Positions 54,223 to 64,000 of a stretch of 64,000 nucleotides of DNA are shown here, one piece after another. The stretch lies in assembly GCA_025558075.1 (NCBI GenBank), contig JAHLKF010000004.1, positions 558,001-622,000 of the forward strand, given 5' to 3'. Below the pieces are notes generated by a model. The model had not been told where the DNA came from and made no database searches. It saw only the letters and a program-made list of their open reading frames with translations. How positions within the stretch are numbered: position 1 is the stretch's first letter; the number at the start of each line of letters is the position of its first letter. A program made the translations under genes and the position numbers. The DNA comes from Gaertneriomyces semiglobifer. Lineage: Eukaryota; Chytridiomycota; Chytridiomycetes; Spizellomycetales; Spizellomycetaceae.

Positions 54223-56842
54223 ATGTCAGAATCAGAGAGCCTCGCGGCTGGCAAGGATGAGGACACACCTCTCTTTGACACGACAGATCTCCTCATATTA
54301 GGGGCGCTTGCTATATTGTCGCTTGTCTACTTTTTCCTGCCACGCAAGAACGCCCAGAATGCCAAGACCACAGTCGGTGGATCTGGCTCTGCAGTGGCCA
54401 CCAAGGGCGGACCCGCCGGATCTGCAAGACCTGGATCTGCAGAAGAGCAATCGAGGTACCCGTCGCTCTGTTGATGCGTCGTGATTTAGCTAGCAATCCC
54501 TTTGACACTTGTTGTTGTTGTGCGTAGCAATGGAAAAAAGTCTATCATCGCCAAGCTTCGCCAACTCGCGCATTCCAAACAGATTGTGCTCTTCTACGGA
54601 TCCCAAACCGGCACAGCTGAGGATCTCGCCAGCCGTATCGCGAAAGAAGCAACTGCCAACTTTGGCGTACATGCTCTGATCTGTGACTTGGAAGAATATG
54701 ATATGACTGAGCTCGCCCGATGGCCCGTGCAAGAGCTGGAAGAGGAGGAGAAGAAGTGGCTTGTTGGATTCGTCATGGCTACTTACGGTGAAGGAGAGCC
54801 GACAGACAACGCAGTCGAATTCTATGAATGGATTATGGCGGGTCAGGGTAAAGGCGATGATGAAGGCGAAGAAGATGTCGACGAAGATGAGTTGCTGGAG
54901 AACCAGTCGTTGGAAGGAGTGGACTACCTTATATTCGGACTCGGCAATCGTACCTACGAGCATTACAATGCCATTGTGCGTAGACTCGACAAGAGATTGC
55001 GCAAGATTGGTGCCAATCGTGTTGGTGAAGCGGGTGAAGGAGATGATGATCATAGTCTTGAAGAGGATTTCCTGGCCTGGAAGCCGAAAATGATGGAAGA
55101 GATGGCGGCTTACTTTGGAGTGGCGGTGGATGAGGCCGGATCCAAAGCGCAACGGGAGAAGCCTCACGTTTCGCTCTTTAATATCACCGAGGTTGACCAG
55201 CCGGCAGAAAAGGAGCTCTACTGGGGCGAACACTCTGCCGCGGAACCTAGGCGTTGGAGACCAAGCGATGACAAATACGTCGAAGTCAAGTAAGTGACGT
55301 CCTGTTTCTGGTGCAAACTCGCGTGTATAAATGCTTTATGGCTAGGGGTAAGCGCTCAACGTTTGATTCTAAGCATCCCTACTACGGCACCATTGCTGCC
55401 TCGAAGCCGTTGTTCGTTGAAGTGCATGACGAGTACGTCTTTGAACCAACATATGCACTCCCTAGAACCAGTCATCGCCGGTATCATGTTGAAGGCACGA
55501 AAGTTCGCATTGAGCGGCATTGCCTGCATATAGATTTAGACATTGCCGGAAGTGGGTTGAAATATGAAACAGGTGATCATGTAGGCGTCTGGCCTGTGAA
55601 CGACGAAGAACATTTGCAGCAGCTTGCAAATGTACTTCGGTTGAGTGAGAGTGACTTGGACAAAGTCATTACTCTCACCCCCAACAAAGAGAATCCGGCT
55701 GCTGATAGCATCAAGTTGCCGTTCCCGTTGCCGTGTACCGTACGGACTGCGTTGATGAACTACCTGGATCTCCCTGCTGTATTGAAGCAGTACCAACTGG
55801 AGATTCTGGCAAAGTATGCTACAGACCAACAAGAGCGCCAGGCACTTTTTGATCTGGCAGACAACCGCGATCTGTATGTTCAATTTGTGGATGCCAGCCG
55901 TAAGGACCTTTACGACATACTGCGGGCCTTCCCGAGTGTAAGATTACCGCTTGCGGTCGTCCTTGGGGAGCTATTACCTCGGATCGCTGTTCGCTACTAC
56001 TCTATATCCTCATCCTCCAAGGAGGCACCTGAGAAAGTTGGAGTCACAGCTGTAATGGTGCGATATGCGCTCCCGTCCACACGCGCACATCATGCAAACG
56101 CTGATTCCGCTGGCGAAGTGGTGGTCAAGCAAGGTCTTGCCACGTCCTGGCTACAACGATTGCACGAAACCCGCTCAGAAGGCAATGCTATGACGAACGG
56201 TTTTGCGACGGAGGAGGCTATACCCTTGCCACGACTTCACCTGCCGTTGTATATTCGCACATCGTCATTCAAGTTACCCCGGAACCCTCGGGCGCCCGTC
56301 ATCATGGTTGGTCCTGGTACTGGTGTAGCTCCGTTCCGGGCATTTGTGCGAGAGCGGTTCATAACCGCGTCTACGTCGCCGCAAGTGCGCGTTGGCCCGA
56401 CATGGCTGTTTTACGGGTGCCGCCATCCGGATAAGGACTTTTTGTACAAGGAAGAGTTTGAAGCCATGGAACGCGCGGTGGAGACCGGCGAAGTTGCGTT
56501 GGATTTGAAAATTCATAAGGCATTCAGCAGATACGAAGGGAAGAAGGTGTACGTTCAGCACCTGGTCCGAAAGTTTGCCCAACAGGTGTGGGAAATGATG
56601 AGCGAAGGAGGATATTTTTACATTTGCGGGTAAGCTGCCTCGCATACGCGTTGAGGGAAAAGGTTGAGACTAATGATGACTTTGGTGGTTACGTTAGTGA
56701 TGCCAAGCATATGGCACATGATGTGCAGATTGCGCTGCAAGAAATTGCACAACAGCATGGAGGCAAGACGGAAGAGCAAGCCAAAAACTGGATCAAGGAC
56801 CTGAAGAGCAGGAACAGATATCTAGAGGACGTATGGGCATAA
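54223..56842 (+). CDS. CPR: NADPH-cytochrome P450 reductase
   Basis: Exons 54223..54455, 54528..55289, 55346..56629 and 56698..56842 give 807 aa, longer than the usual 680-720. An N-terminal anchor at 22-40 (DLLILGALAILSLVYFFLP) places it in the ER membrane. A Gly/Ala-rich linker leads to the FMN domain (FYGSQTGTAEDLASRI, ATYGEGEPTDNA, FGLGNRTYEHYNAIVRRLD). An acidic insert (DDEGEEDVDEDELLE) sits between ATYGEGEPTDNA and FGLGNRTYEHY. FAD and NADPH domains follow: RYYSISSSSK, VGPGTGVAPFRAF, FYGCRHPDKDFLYKEE, YFYICGDAKHMAHDV and the terminal DVWA, whose Trp stacks on FAD. Role: passes electrons from NADPH to P450s, including Cyp51 in sterol synthesis. Confidence 0.96.
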
Positions 56843-57293
56843 CAAGCGCAACGCATCTGCTACAAGAAAGGCGTTTATAAATAGAGAGGCCGGTGAAGGC
56901 TGGAGCGTATTTTGTTTTACATTTTTTTTTTTCCATATCACCAACATCCAATACAGGCCAAATCACACTTTTTTATTGGGGAATTCGAGGGAAGAACTAA
57001 AACGCGCGTGCGAGAGTATTACATAATCCACTCCGGGAAGCTGGCCAATCAGAGGCGGTCGCTGCGCTCACGTGACCCACGCGCTGGAAATGAAAGCAGC
57101 GACGGGGATCCGATGCGTTATCGTCTGGGTTTAATTATTGCTTTTGCAAAGGCCGACGACGAGAACGACGTAGAAAAACGACCTGCAACTGTCCGAGCGA
57201 GGGAAGCGAGAGGACGTTCGTTTGTCAAGCTCAACAAATAGTGTCTCAACACGACTGTTCAGTTATTCATCCTTGCCACGAAATTCATCTACA
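56843..57293. other. Intergenic CPR to arginase
   Basis: 451 nt, with a T-rich tract (attttttttttttcc) near 56922. No gene seen. A plus-strand frame at 56912-57241 looks like chance. Confidence 0.5.
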
Positions 57294-58247
57294 ATGTCTG
57301 ACCACACTCATCACAAGTTCCTCAAGGCACCTTACACTGTCGGCGTCATTGGCGCATCTTTCAATGGCGGGCAGCCACGTAACGGTGTTGAACAGGGTCC
57401 CACCCGCATGGTAGAGTTTGGGCTCACCGAACAACTTCAAAGTCTCGGATGGAAGGTTGACGTTGACGAGAAATTCCCATCTTATGAACATCTGCGCCCC
57501 TCTTCTCCGGAGCTCGATAACATTGGCAAACTTAAGAATGCGAGATATGTCTCTGCGGTCACAAAGAATGTGAGCGAGACAGTGACAAAGGCTTGCAAGC
57601 AAGGACACATGGCGTTGACCCTCGGTGGAGACCACTCCCTCGCAATGGGCACCGTAAGCGGAAGCGCAGCTGTCTACCCGGACATTGGTGTGATTTGGGT
57701 GGATGCCCATGCGGATATCAACACTCCCGAGACGACCGACAGTGGTAACATGCACGGCTGTCCAGTGTCCTTCTTGATGGGTTTGAAGGGCGCCACTGGG
57801 ATTGAGTCCTTTGAATGGCTCAAGCCCTGTCTTCCAACCAACCGCATCGTCTACATTGGTTTGCGCGACGTGGATACGCCAGAAAAGAAGCTTTTGAAGG
57901 AGAATGGAATCAAGGCCTTTTCGATGCATGAGGTTGACAAGTACGGAATCGGCAAGGTGGTTGAAATGGCCATCGACTATCTTGGTAGAGACAAGCCCAT
58001 CCATCTTTCATTCGATGTGGATGCGCTGGACCCGAGCGTTGCCCCCGCTACTGGAACGCCTGTACGAGGCGGTCTCACTTTCAGGGAAGGACATTTCATT
58101 TGCGAGGCTATTTACGAAACTGGACAATTGGTTGCTGTGGACATCATGGAAGTGAACCCTTTGCTGGGCGAACAATCGTACGTGATGCAGACCATCCAAA
58201 TTGGATGCTCTTTGGCACGAAGTGCCTTTGGTGAGACCCTGCTCTGA
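57294..58247 (+). CDS. CAR1: Arginase
   Basis: An intronless 317-aa frame. The ATG at 57294 is chosen; upstream in-frame sequence has only TTG. It hydrolyses arginine to ornithine and urea. The binuclear manganese ligands are all visible: GGDHS (111-115), DAHADINTP (137-145) and SFDVDALDP (239-247), plus [11 protein letters not shown]. The E-x-N-P segment [10 protein letters not shown] near the end is also typical. Length matches fungal arginases. Confidence 0.98.
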   Translation: MSDHTHHKFLKAPYTVGVIGASFNGGQPRNGVEQGPTRMVEFGLTEQLQSLGWKVDVDEKFPSYEHLRPSSPELDNIGKLKNARYVSAVTKNVSETVTKACKQGHMALTLGGDHSLAMGTVSGSAAVYPDIGVIWVDAHADINTPETTDSGNMHGCPVSFLMGLKGATGIESFEWLKPCLPTNRIVYIGLRDVDTPEKKLLKENGIKAFSMHEVDKYGIGKVVEMAIDYLGRDKPIHLSFDVDALDPSVAPATGTPVRGGLTFREGHFICEAIYETGQLVAVDIMEVNPLLGEQSYVMQTIQIGCSLARSAFGETLL

Positions 58248-58430
58248 ACCTGCTGGATCAACTGAATCTCAAGATGTGACGGATTAGCGTCGACTTTTGG
58301 CAATCACGTTTATACATAGACAAACCGTTATTTCACAGAGACATTGTAATATACTTTCTGAACCCGCAATTGGTAACAGCGGTTATTTAATTTACTCCCT
58401 TTTATGCAACTCACTCATACAGTACATGTA

Positions 58431-59436
58431 CTATGCCATCGGCGGGGGAGGAACGACGTTGGGGGTTTCTACTAGTAGAGTCGGTTGATCCTTTTGAGAC
58501 TGGGAGACGATAAATACAGTTGTGAAGGGTGAGTAGCAAGACGTGAAATGTATCTTACCTTGGTAATGGCATCTTTTATCAACTCGGTAATCTCGGCGGC
58601 TTTGGCAGCCGCAATGTTCGCACAGGACAAAACCTGGTCCACCGTTATCGCTACACCTCCAGCCTTGGTCAGAGTACAGACTTCCCGGTGTTTGTTCACC
58701 ACAAATGTCAGGTCGCCGCTCTGAACGTGCTCCTCCAAAAGAGTTGGGTCCACCACTTGTCTCTCACCATCCTCAAAGAAACCAAATGTTACACAGACGG
58801 GTATATGATGAATTCCAAGGGGAATGGGATTCCGTTCTTCTGAGGTGTGGACAATCACATCTTCCCCGGAGAGCGTCACATCAGGTCTCTTGTAATGCAA
58901 GAGCCCAGCAATTGCTGCCATACATGCACAGTCTGCAATGTTGCCTTCGTGGTCCAGTATTCTAAGGTCCACTCGCAACTGCCACACCTTTTCTCCAGCC
59001 ATTATGCACAATCCTTCCGTATCGACAGCGTGACTCATGCGAAGGGCTCTCTCTAATAATCGCGATATATGTACTTCTTCATCTGTTATTCGGGTATCAT
59101 CAAACGCAGGTGACGCCATGGGCGAAAAGTCCGTTTGGAAGATCAAATGTCCTTCATTGGGCGCATTCGCTCGTGGGCGTACTATCTCGGCACTGATGTT
59201 CGCTGTCGCTCTACAATAACTCATTAACAAGCATTCGCCCTGTGAAATCCGCTGGTATGTACTTTGTTTTACCTTGTCTTGCCGAGCCTGACTTCAGCAT
59301 GTCCGTACTGCGGGCCCAAGGTAATGGCCACAGTTCGCATGTCGTGCGGGCCACGGCCGTCAACCCGCAGACCCTCCCTTAGCGCTTCAAGCACGAATGC
59401 CTTCTCGTTGTTGCTTGGTTCGGTTTCTTTTACCAT
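58431..59436 (-). CDS. RRP45: RNA exosome subunit Rrp45 (EXOSC9)
   Basis: Exons 59436..59273, 59210..58559 and 58499..58431 give 294 aa. The RNase PH fold is clear: EALREGLRVDGRGPHDMR at the N-terminus, GPQYGHAEVRLGKTRATANISAEIVRPRANAPNEG, then ERALRMSHAVDTEGLCIMAGEKVWQLRVDLRILDHEGNIADCACMAAIAGLLHYKRPD, and the typical RRP45 hairpin IPLGIHHIPVCVTFGFF. A short Pro-rich tail ends PPPPMA. Role: structural ring subunit of the nuclear and cytoplasmic exosome; catalytic residues of RNase PH are not expected. It is head to head with OLA1 (189 nt between ATGs). Confidence 0.95.
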
Positions 59437-59625
59437 CGTTCCGTATCTAACATGGATTATTGCTAGCTGTTAATCGCTCAACAGTGAGGGAAAATATCCC
59501 ACGACTCTTAAATCGATAACACATTGCTGCGACCGACTTTTTCTACCAGCAACTCTGATCCACAGACATTGGGTATTTAACGGGGCAATCCTTGATACGT
59601 AAAGACCCATCCTACCCCAATCACC

Positions 59626-60879
59626 ATGCCACCAAAGAAGGCTGCCGAGCCCGTGTCCGCCGCTCGCTTTGGGCGAGTGAAGAACAACCTCAAGATGGGA
59701 GTTGTTGGTCTTCCCAATGTGGGTAAATCCTCTCTTTTCAACCTTCTCACCGAGCAAGCTGCCGCTGCCGAGAACTATCCCTTCTGTACCATTGAACCCA
59801 ATGAATCCCGGTGCCCTGTTCCAGATGAGCGTTACGATTACCTGTGCAACATCTGGAACCCACCTTCCCAGTACCCTGCCTACCTTCACATTACCGATAT
59901 TGCTGGGTTGATCAAGGGCGCCTCCGAAGGGCAAGGACTTGGAAACGCTTTCTTGTCGCATATTCAGGCTGTGGATGGTATCTTCCACGTCGTCCGAGCA
60001 TTTGATAACGCAGATGTAGTGCACGTAGACGATTCCGTCGACCCCGTTAGAGATCTGGCCACTATTCTGGAAGAGTTGTGCAAAAAGGATTTGGAGTTGC
60101 TGGAAAAGGCTAGAACAGCGGAGGAGCAGGCAGTGAGGAAAAGTGGCGGCAAATTCAAGCTCAGTGCCATCTTCAATGATACCTTTGACAAAATGAAGGA
60201 GGTGAGCATTTGCGCTTCGTCATGTGCGGTGGATGCTCGAAGCGTAACTCATCTAATTTAATCGTAGATGCTGTCCAACAATGTCCCAATTGCGACTGGG
60301 GAATGGACAAACGGAGAAGTTGAGCTGATCAACGAGAAGACCCGTCTTATTACCACCAAACCCGTCATCTACCTTGTCAACTTGTCCAAGAATGACTACA
60401 TTCGGAAAAAGAACAAGTGGCTTCCTAAAATTGCTCAATGGGTTAAGGACCACGGAGGCGGTTCAATCATCCCATTCTCCGTAGAATACGAGCAAGAGCT
60501 CTGGGACAGCCGGTCAAACCCTGATGCTGAGAAGCCGGTCCCTAGTGCATTGCCTAAGATCATCACCCAGGGCTACTCGTCCCTGAACCTTATCTACTTC
60601 TTTACTGCTGGAGAGAAAGAAGTGAGATGCTGGTGTGTCTATAACGGTGCCCTTGCTCCACAAGCGGCCGGATGCATCCACACTGACTTCGAACGTGGCT
60701 TCATCAAGGCTGAAGTATGTGCATTTGATGATTTCAAGGCGTTGTGCGGAGGACAGAAGAGTATGGCAGCTATCAAAGCTGCTGGAAAGTATAGACAAGA
60801 AGGAAAGACCTATGTGGTGAAGGACGGTGATATCATTCACTTCCAGTTCAACGTCACTGCGGCGCCTAAGAAAAAGTAG
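59626..60879 (+). CDS. OLA1: Obg-like ATPase 1 (YchF/Ola1)
   Basis: Exons 59626..60201 and 60268..60879 give 395 aa, the usual size. Motifs: G1 GLPNVGKSS (28-36), G3 [17 protein letters not shown], the G4 position NLSK in place of NKxD (which allows ATP over GTP in this family), a coiled-coil insert ([21 protein letters not shown]) and the C-terminal TGS domain with [12 protein letters not shown] and [11 protein letters not shown]. The TGS-like end [13 protein letters not shown] is canonical. Role: ribosome-associated regulator of translation and stress response. Confidence 0.98.
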
Positions 60880-61066
60880 GAACCATATTTTTGGTGGGGC
60901 ATACTGCATACACAGCGGCGCCCTTTTTTGTATTTATGTGTACCTCAGAAAACTATTGTATAGAGTATGAAGATTTCGGTCTATATCAGAACATTGCTGG
61001 TTCCCTTCTCAAGCGCGTTAGGAATCTTGCACTGGCATTTGCATTTTTGACCACTGCACCACCGAG

Positions 61067-61555
61067 ATGCCGGACCTTAACTTAAAACCATTTGACGCCG
61101 CTTTAGACGGATCCTATACGAACGAGGACAAGAAGAATGCTCACAGTATCCATTGCCCGCGATGCGCTTGCGTGATATTGCGAAGTTCAGCGGCAATGCG
61201 TGTGGAAAACAACACTGGCGATGTAAGCTTTGTGATTTGGTGAACATGCGTTGTACCCTAATCATCTTGTTATCAGATATCCTTGCCGTTATTTGGTCTG
61301 CATGAAAATGACAATGATCCGCCACAGGCGGCGACGTCGCCATTCCTTTGGGAGGTTCCTACCATGATGTCCTTTGAGAACATTGGATTCTCCAAACCCG
61401 TTGGAGGAGCGCAAGGGGATAAGCCGCACAAGGACGATTCGCTGCCCACCGATATACGGTATCTCAGCTGTGCCGATTGTGATATCGGACCAGTGGGCGC
61501 ACAGATCGAGGGCAGGTTTTTGGTAGCCGCAGACCGCGTCCGTTATGCCTTCTGA
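61067..61555 (+). CDS. DSS4: Dss4/MSS4 (RABIF) zinc-binding Rab chaperone
   Basis: Exons 61067..61222 and 61277..61555, with a 54-nt GTAAGC..TCAG intron, give 144 aa. The zinc site is formed by CPRC in exon 1 and CADC in exon 2. Between and after them the fold signature reads FLWEVPTMMSFENIGFSKPVG, IRYLSCADCDIGPVGAQIEGRFLVAADRVRY, which matches MSS4 (W..E.M..FEN.GF, LxCADC..GP.G). Role: holdase and weak exchange factor for Rab GTPases such as Sec4. SEC15 in the same window is a Sec4 effector. Confidence 0.9.
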
Positions 61556-61664
61556 TGACCTTCATAGTAAGAATGTACATGTAATTTCGGCCCAAAAGCT
61601 ATTGTATTGGTCTTTTTGTAACAATGGTGGCAGGCACATAATGTCTCTATATGCTACGGCGTAG

Positions 61665-62831
61665 TTAATAACTCATAACCGGTTCGTCCTTTTTCTTGTC
61701 GGCTGGTGACGCTTGATGTCCTTGGGCACTTTGTTGTACCTGAGGCTGTGGTTGCTGCTGCTGCTGCGGTTGTGGTGGTGGTTGCTGACTTCTCAGAGGA
61801 TGTGGGAAAGCCGTTATTATAGGTGGCGGGGGTTGCTGTTGATTGGTAGGCTCCGCTTGTTTTTTGGGAGCAACAAGGGGAGTCAACCAGTCTACCGACA
61901 TGAGGATTGCGAATGTTCCGAGTGCTATCCCTAGAGTGATGGACACCGTCAGCTGCGACGCCATAAAAATGTGTGGCTTCAGTTGTACTCACAAACGATG
62001 AACCTAGTTGTTTCGACTTTCATTGTCTCAATCCTCGTCTTCAAATCACTGATTCTTACAATTAACTTGTGATGTATTTCCTGGATGCGTAAGTCTGTAT
62101 CTGTGCCCAATTCTCGTCCTTCCGATTTGTGATTGTTCAAATCCATTGAAATGTCGCTCTTTAGAGTACCCAGTAGCTCAGAAAGCTTTGCGTTCATTGA
62201 CTCAATATCCCGCATGATCTGCTCTGTATCAGCTTTGAGCTGGGCTGAATCATTTTGGCGCAGCAATTGCAGCTCATTTCGTAACTCTTGAAGATGCGCT
62301 TTGTACAAATATGTTTGATTTTCCAGATCGGTTTTGGACAATACGTTCGACCGAATTGATAGCGAGCTAAATACGACGAGTGCCATCAGTAGGGAAGATA
62401 GCATAACCGTAATCGCATACGAACGGTATTCACCTATCGACCAAGAAGGCATTGATGGCGCGCATGATAGCCACCGCCTGTCCTCTAGTAAAACCTTGAC
62501 GCTCTAACTGCCTGACGAGCTTATAGGTATCAAAGTTAAACTTGCTGGTGATTGTGCGTCGCTGAGAAGAATCTGCCAGGAAGACACGCGCGGATCGGAC
62601 GTAGGAAGTCAGCACCGCGCGCATGGACGAGGTGAGAGGAGGTGATGCTGGTTCAGAAAGTGGAGGCGGGCTTGCGGTGGATGACGAGTAACGACGGTCA
62701 ACAAAAGCCTTCGTTGCCAAGGGCGAGATCCAACGGGGTTGTGACGGTGGTCGTACCGCCCATAGCGAAGCGTTCGGCAGACATGGTATTCTCGCCCGAC
62801 ATTGACAACGGACAACATTTCTCAAGATCAT
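61665..62831 (-). CDS. DUF1640 (CCDC90/MCUR1-like) inner-membrane protein
   Basis: Exons 62831..62434, 62366..61993 and 61930..61665 give 345 aa. A mitochondrial presequence (MILRNVVRCQCRAR) and a Ser/Pro spacer precede FDTYKLVRQLERQGFTRGQAVAIMRAINAFL, the DUF1640 opening. Then come the long coiled coil (YLYKAHLQELRNELQLLRQN, IESMNAKLSELLGTLKSDIS, IHHKLIVRISDLKTRIETMK) and a C-terminal membrane helix (FIVWIALGTFAILMSVDWL). The second intron is placed at GTGAGT..CTAG; another reading with a 44-nt intron would start LTVSITLGIALG. The extension after the membrane helix is unusual: about 60 residues, rich in Gln and Pro (PQPQQQQQPQPQVQQ). Relatives support the mitochondrial calcium uniporter or respiratory complexes. 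Confidence 0.88.
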
Positions 62832-63337
62832 GATGAACTCTGTCCAAGAGATCTACCGTGCAGTGATTGTTGAATCCGCTACAATCGCATCAAAAGAAAG
62901 TGCCTTGGCTGTGCTTGGTTTCGTCTCGGCCGTTGGATAGTCGTCGGTTGGCCAATGTTGAAATCTCGGCCGAGCGGAGGGTTGCCGAGATGCGAAACTA
63001 ATTGGTTATCAACATCACAAAAGTGTATTACGCAATAAAACGCGTTGTCGGCCAAAAAAGGAAACATTACGCGGAATATCGATACCCGATCAGTTCCGAC
63101 GTTCCGTTGACGACCGGCGCGGGAATTTTGGGAATTTTGCAAAGCCGACGACGACGACGACGTCGACGAACGACGATAGGAGACGACGGCAGCAGCAGCA
63201 TTAGCAGCAGCAGAAGCAGAGCCGGGGAAGATTCCTACACTGCGACACTGATTATCGTAAGTACTGCCATGCGAAAACGGCATGTGTGTTCGTTTAGCTA
63301 GGGGCTGAACAGATTTCCTTGCAGATAAACCAGCGAC
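62832..63337. other. Divergent promoter region with triplet repeats, DUF1640/FUM1
   Basis: 506 nt. It contains a (CGA)n tract at about 63145-63162 and a GCA/AGC-rich tract at about 63184-63219. A GTAAGT at 63257 and TTCCTTGCAG ending at 63326 could bound a 5'-leader intron of FUM1. Confidence 0.55.
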
Positions 63338-64000
63338 ATGTTTTCGAGGCATCTGGCAACAGTTTCGAGCAGGGCCCCAGGAGGTTTGCGGGGCCTCCGC
63401 GCCTTTTCCGCAATGCCGACGCTCATGGTAAGCATGCCATTTAGTACCTTTGCCCGCCAATTTGGCACTCATCGCGCGGACACCATCTATAGCAGAAATT
63501 CCGCGTTGAAAAAGATACTATGGGTGAGCTCCAGGTGCCATCTGACAAGTACTGGGGAGCGCAAACACAGCGGTGTGTATTCCCTAAACTTCCTTTCTTG
63601 AGCTAGTGCCTGATGCTCACGCGTAATTATCGCAATCCATCAGATCCCTACAGAATTTCGACATTGGAGGTGAAAGCGAACGCATGCCGTACCCCGTCAT
63701 TAAGGCCTTTGCCATCGTGAAAAAGGCTGCCGCAAAAGTAAACTCTGAAACACACCTGGACAAGAAGGTTGCCTCTGCCATTATACAGGCTGCTGATGAG
63801 GTTAGTTCTGATAACTTCCTTCGACTCGGGTCCTGTTTACTCATTATTACCACGAAGGTTATTGCCGGAAACCACAAGGACCACTTTCCTCTTGTTGTAT
63901 GGCAAACTGGCTCAGGGACTCAGACAAACATGAACGTGAACGAGGTTCTATCGAATCGCGCGATTGAGATTCTCGGTGGAGAACTCGGAAGCAAGAAGCC
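63338..64000 (+). CDS. FUM1: Class II fumarate hydratase, mitochondrial (3' partial)
   Basis: Exons 63338..63427, 63496..63572, 63644..63800 and 63858 onward; the gene runs off the right edge. Exon 1 encodes a presequence ([19 protein letters not shown]) and ends exactly on an ATG codon. Exon 2 begins [25 protein letters not shown], the class II start, and continues with [21 protein letters not shown] and [18 protein letters not shown], the substrate-binding [10 protein letters not shown] motif. Role: hydration of fumarate to malate in the TCA cycle. Fungal fumarase is often shared between mitochondria and cytosol. Confidence 0.96.

Noticed and set aside
63002..63301. 99-aa frame with poly-Arg run upstream of FUM1
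   Set aside because: Built from CGA and GCA triplet repeats and starting with TTG. More likely leader or promoter sequence.

Overview
The window is eukaryotic nuclear DNA. Genes are single and dense, and most are split by short GT-AG introns of about 50-80 nt. All three standard stop codons are used. The gene set (superkiller SKI3, NatC NAA35, exocyst SEC15, CPS1-like GT2 synthase, mitochondrial proteins with presequences) fits a fungus. Three genes point to an early-diverging zoosporic lineage, probably a chytrid: a methionine synthase reductase (B12-dependent methionine synthesis), a PPP1R32/SAXO-like repeat protein of flagellar type, and an Hv1-like voltage-sensor protein. The lineage call is an inference from content, not from a search.

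Layout. 1-4.4 kb: 3' part of a mitochondrial RsfS/MALSU1 gene, DIM1, a small mS33-like mitoribosomal gene and a flagellar-type protein. 5.1-7.3 kb: a cyclin-box protein with tandemly duplicated exons and a coding 30-nt minisatellite. 7.8-11.2 kb: 16-exon COG5. 11.6-18.2 kb: Hv1-like protein, SMG9-like factor, a decayed TnpB/Fanzor-like fragment, a TLC-domain protein and HEM3. 18.4-27.5 kb: SUV3, COX17, 13-exon SEC15, uL22m and TRP4. 27.7-39.4 kb: TEN1, SKI3, MTRR, a peroxiredoxin, a GT2 polysaccharide synthase, an unknown mitochondrial-type gene and a DUF1992 protein. 39.6-50.6 kb: a large WD40 protein, UBA2, a ketopantoate-reductase-like gene, a mucin-like membrane protein and an SVIP-like p97 adaptor. 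51.5-64 kb: NAA35, NADPH-P450 reductase, arginase, RRP45, OLA1, a DSS4/RABIF zinc protein, a DUF1640 (MCUR1/CCDC90) protein and the 5' part of FUM1.

There are no operons, but several gene pairs are head to head with short shared promoters (DIM1/mS33-like, uL22m/TRP4, TEN1/SKI3, peroxiredoxin/GT2, 38.2 kb pair, RRP45/OLA1). Other pairs converge with very short 3' gaps (MTRR/peroxiredoxin 39 nt). Recurrent themes are RNA surveillance (SKI3, RRP45, SUV3, SMG9-like, DIM1), membrane trafficking (COG5, SEC15, DSS4) and mitochondrial functions. These are probably coincidental neighbours. No tRNA, rRNA or CRISPR array was seen, and no intact mobile element.

The most unusual items are the cyclin-like gene with its exon and minisatellite duplications, the Hv1-like channel with a proline in S4, the TnpB/Fanzor-like remnant, the tiny SVIP-like gene with a p97-binding VIM motif, and TEN1 sharing a 98-bp promoter with SKI3.
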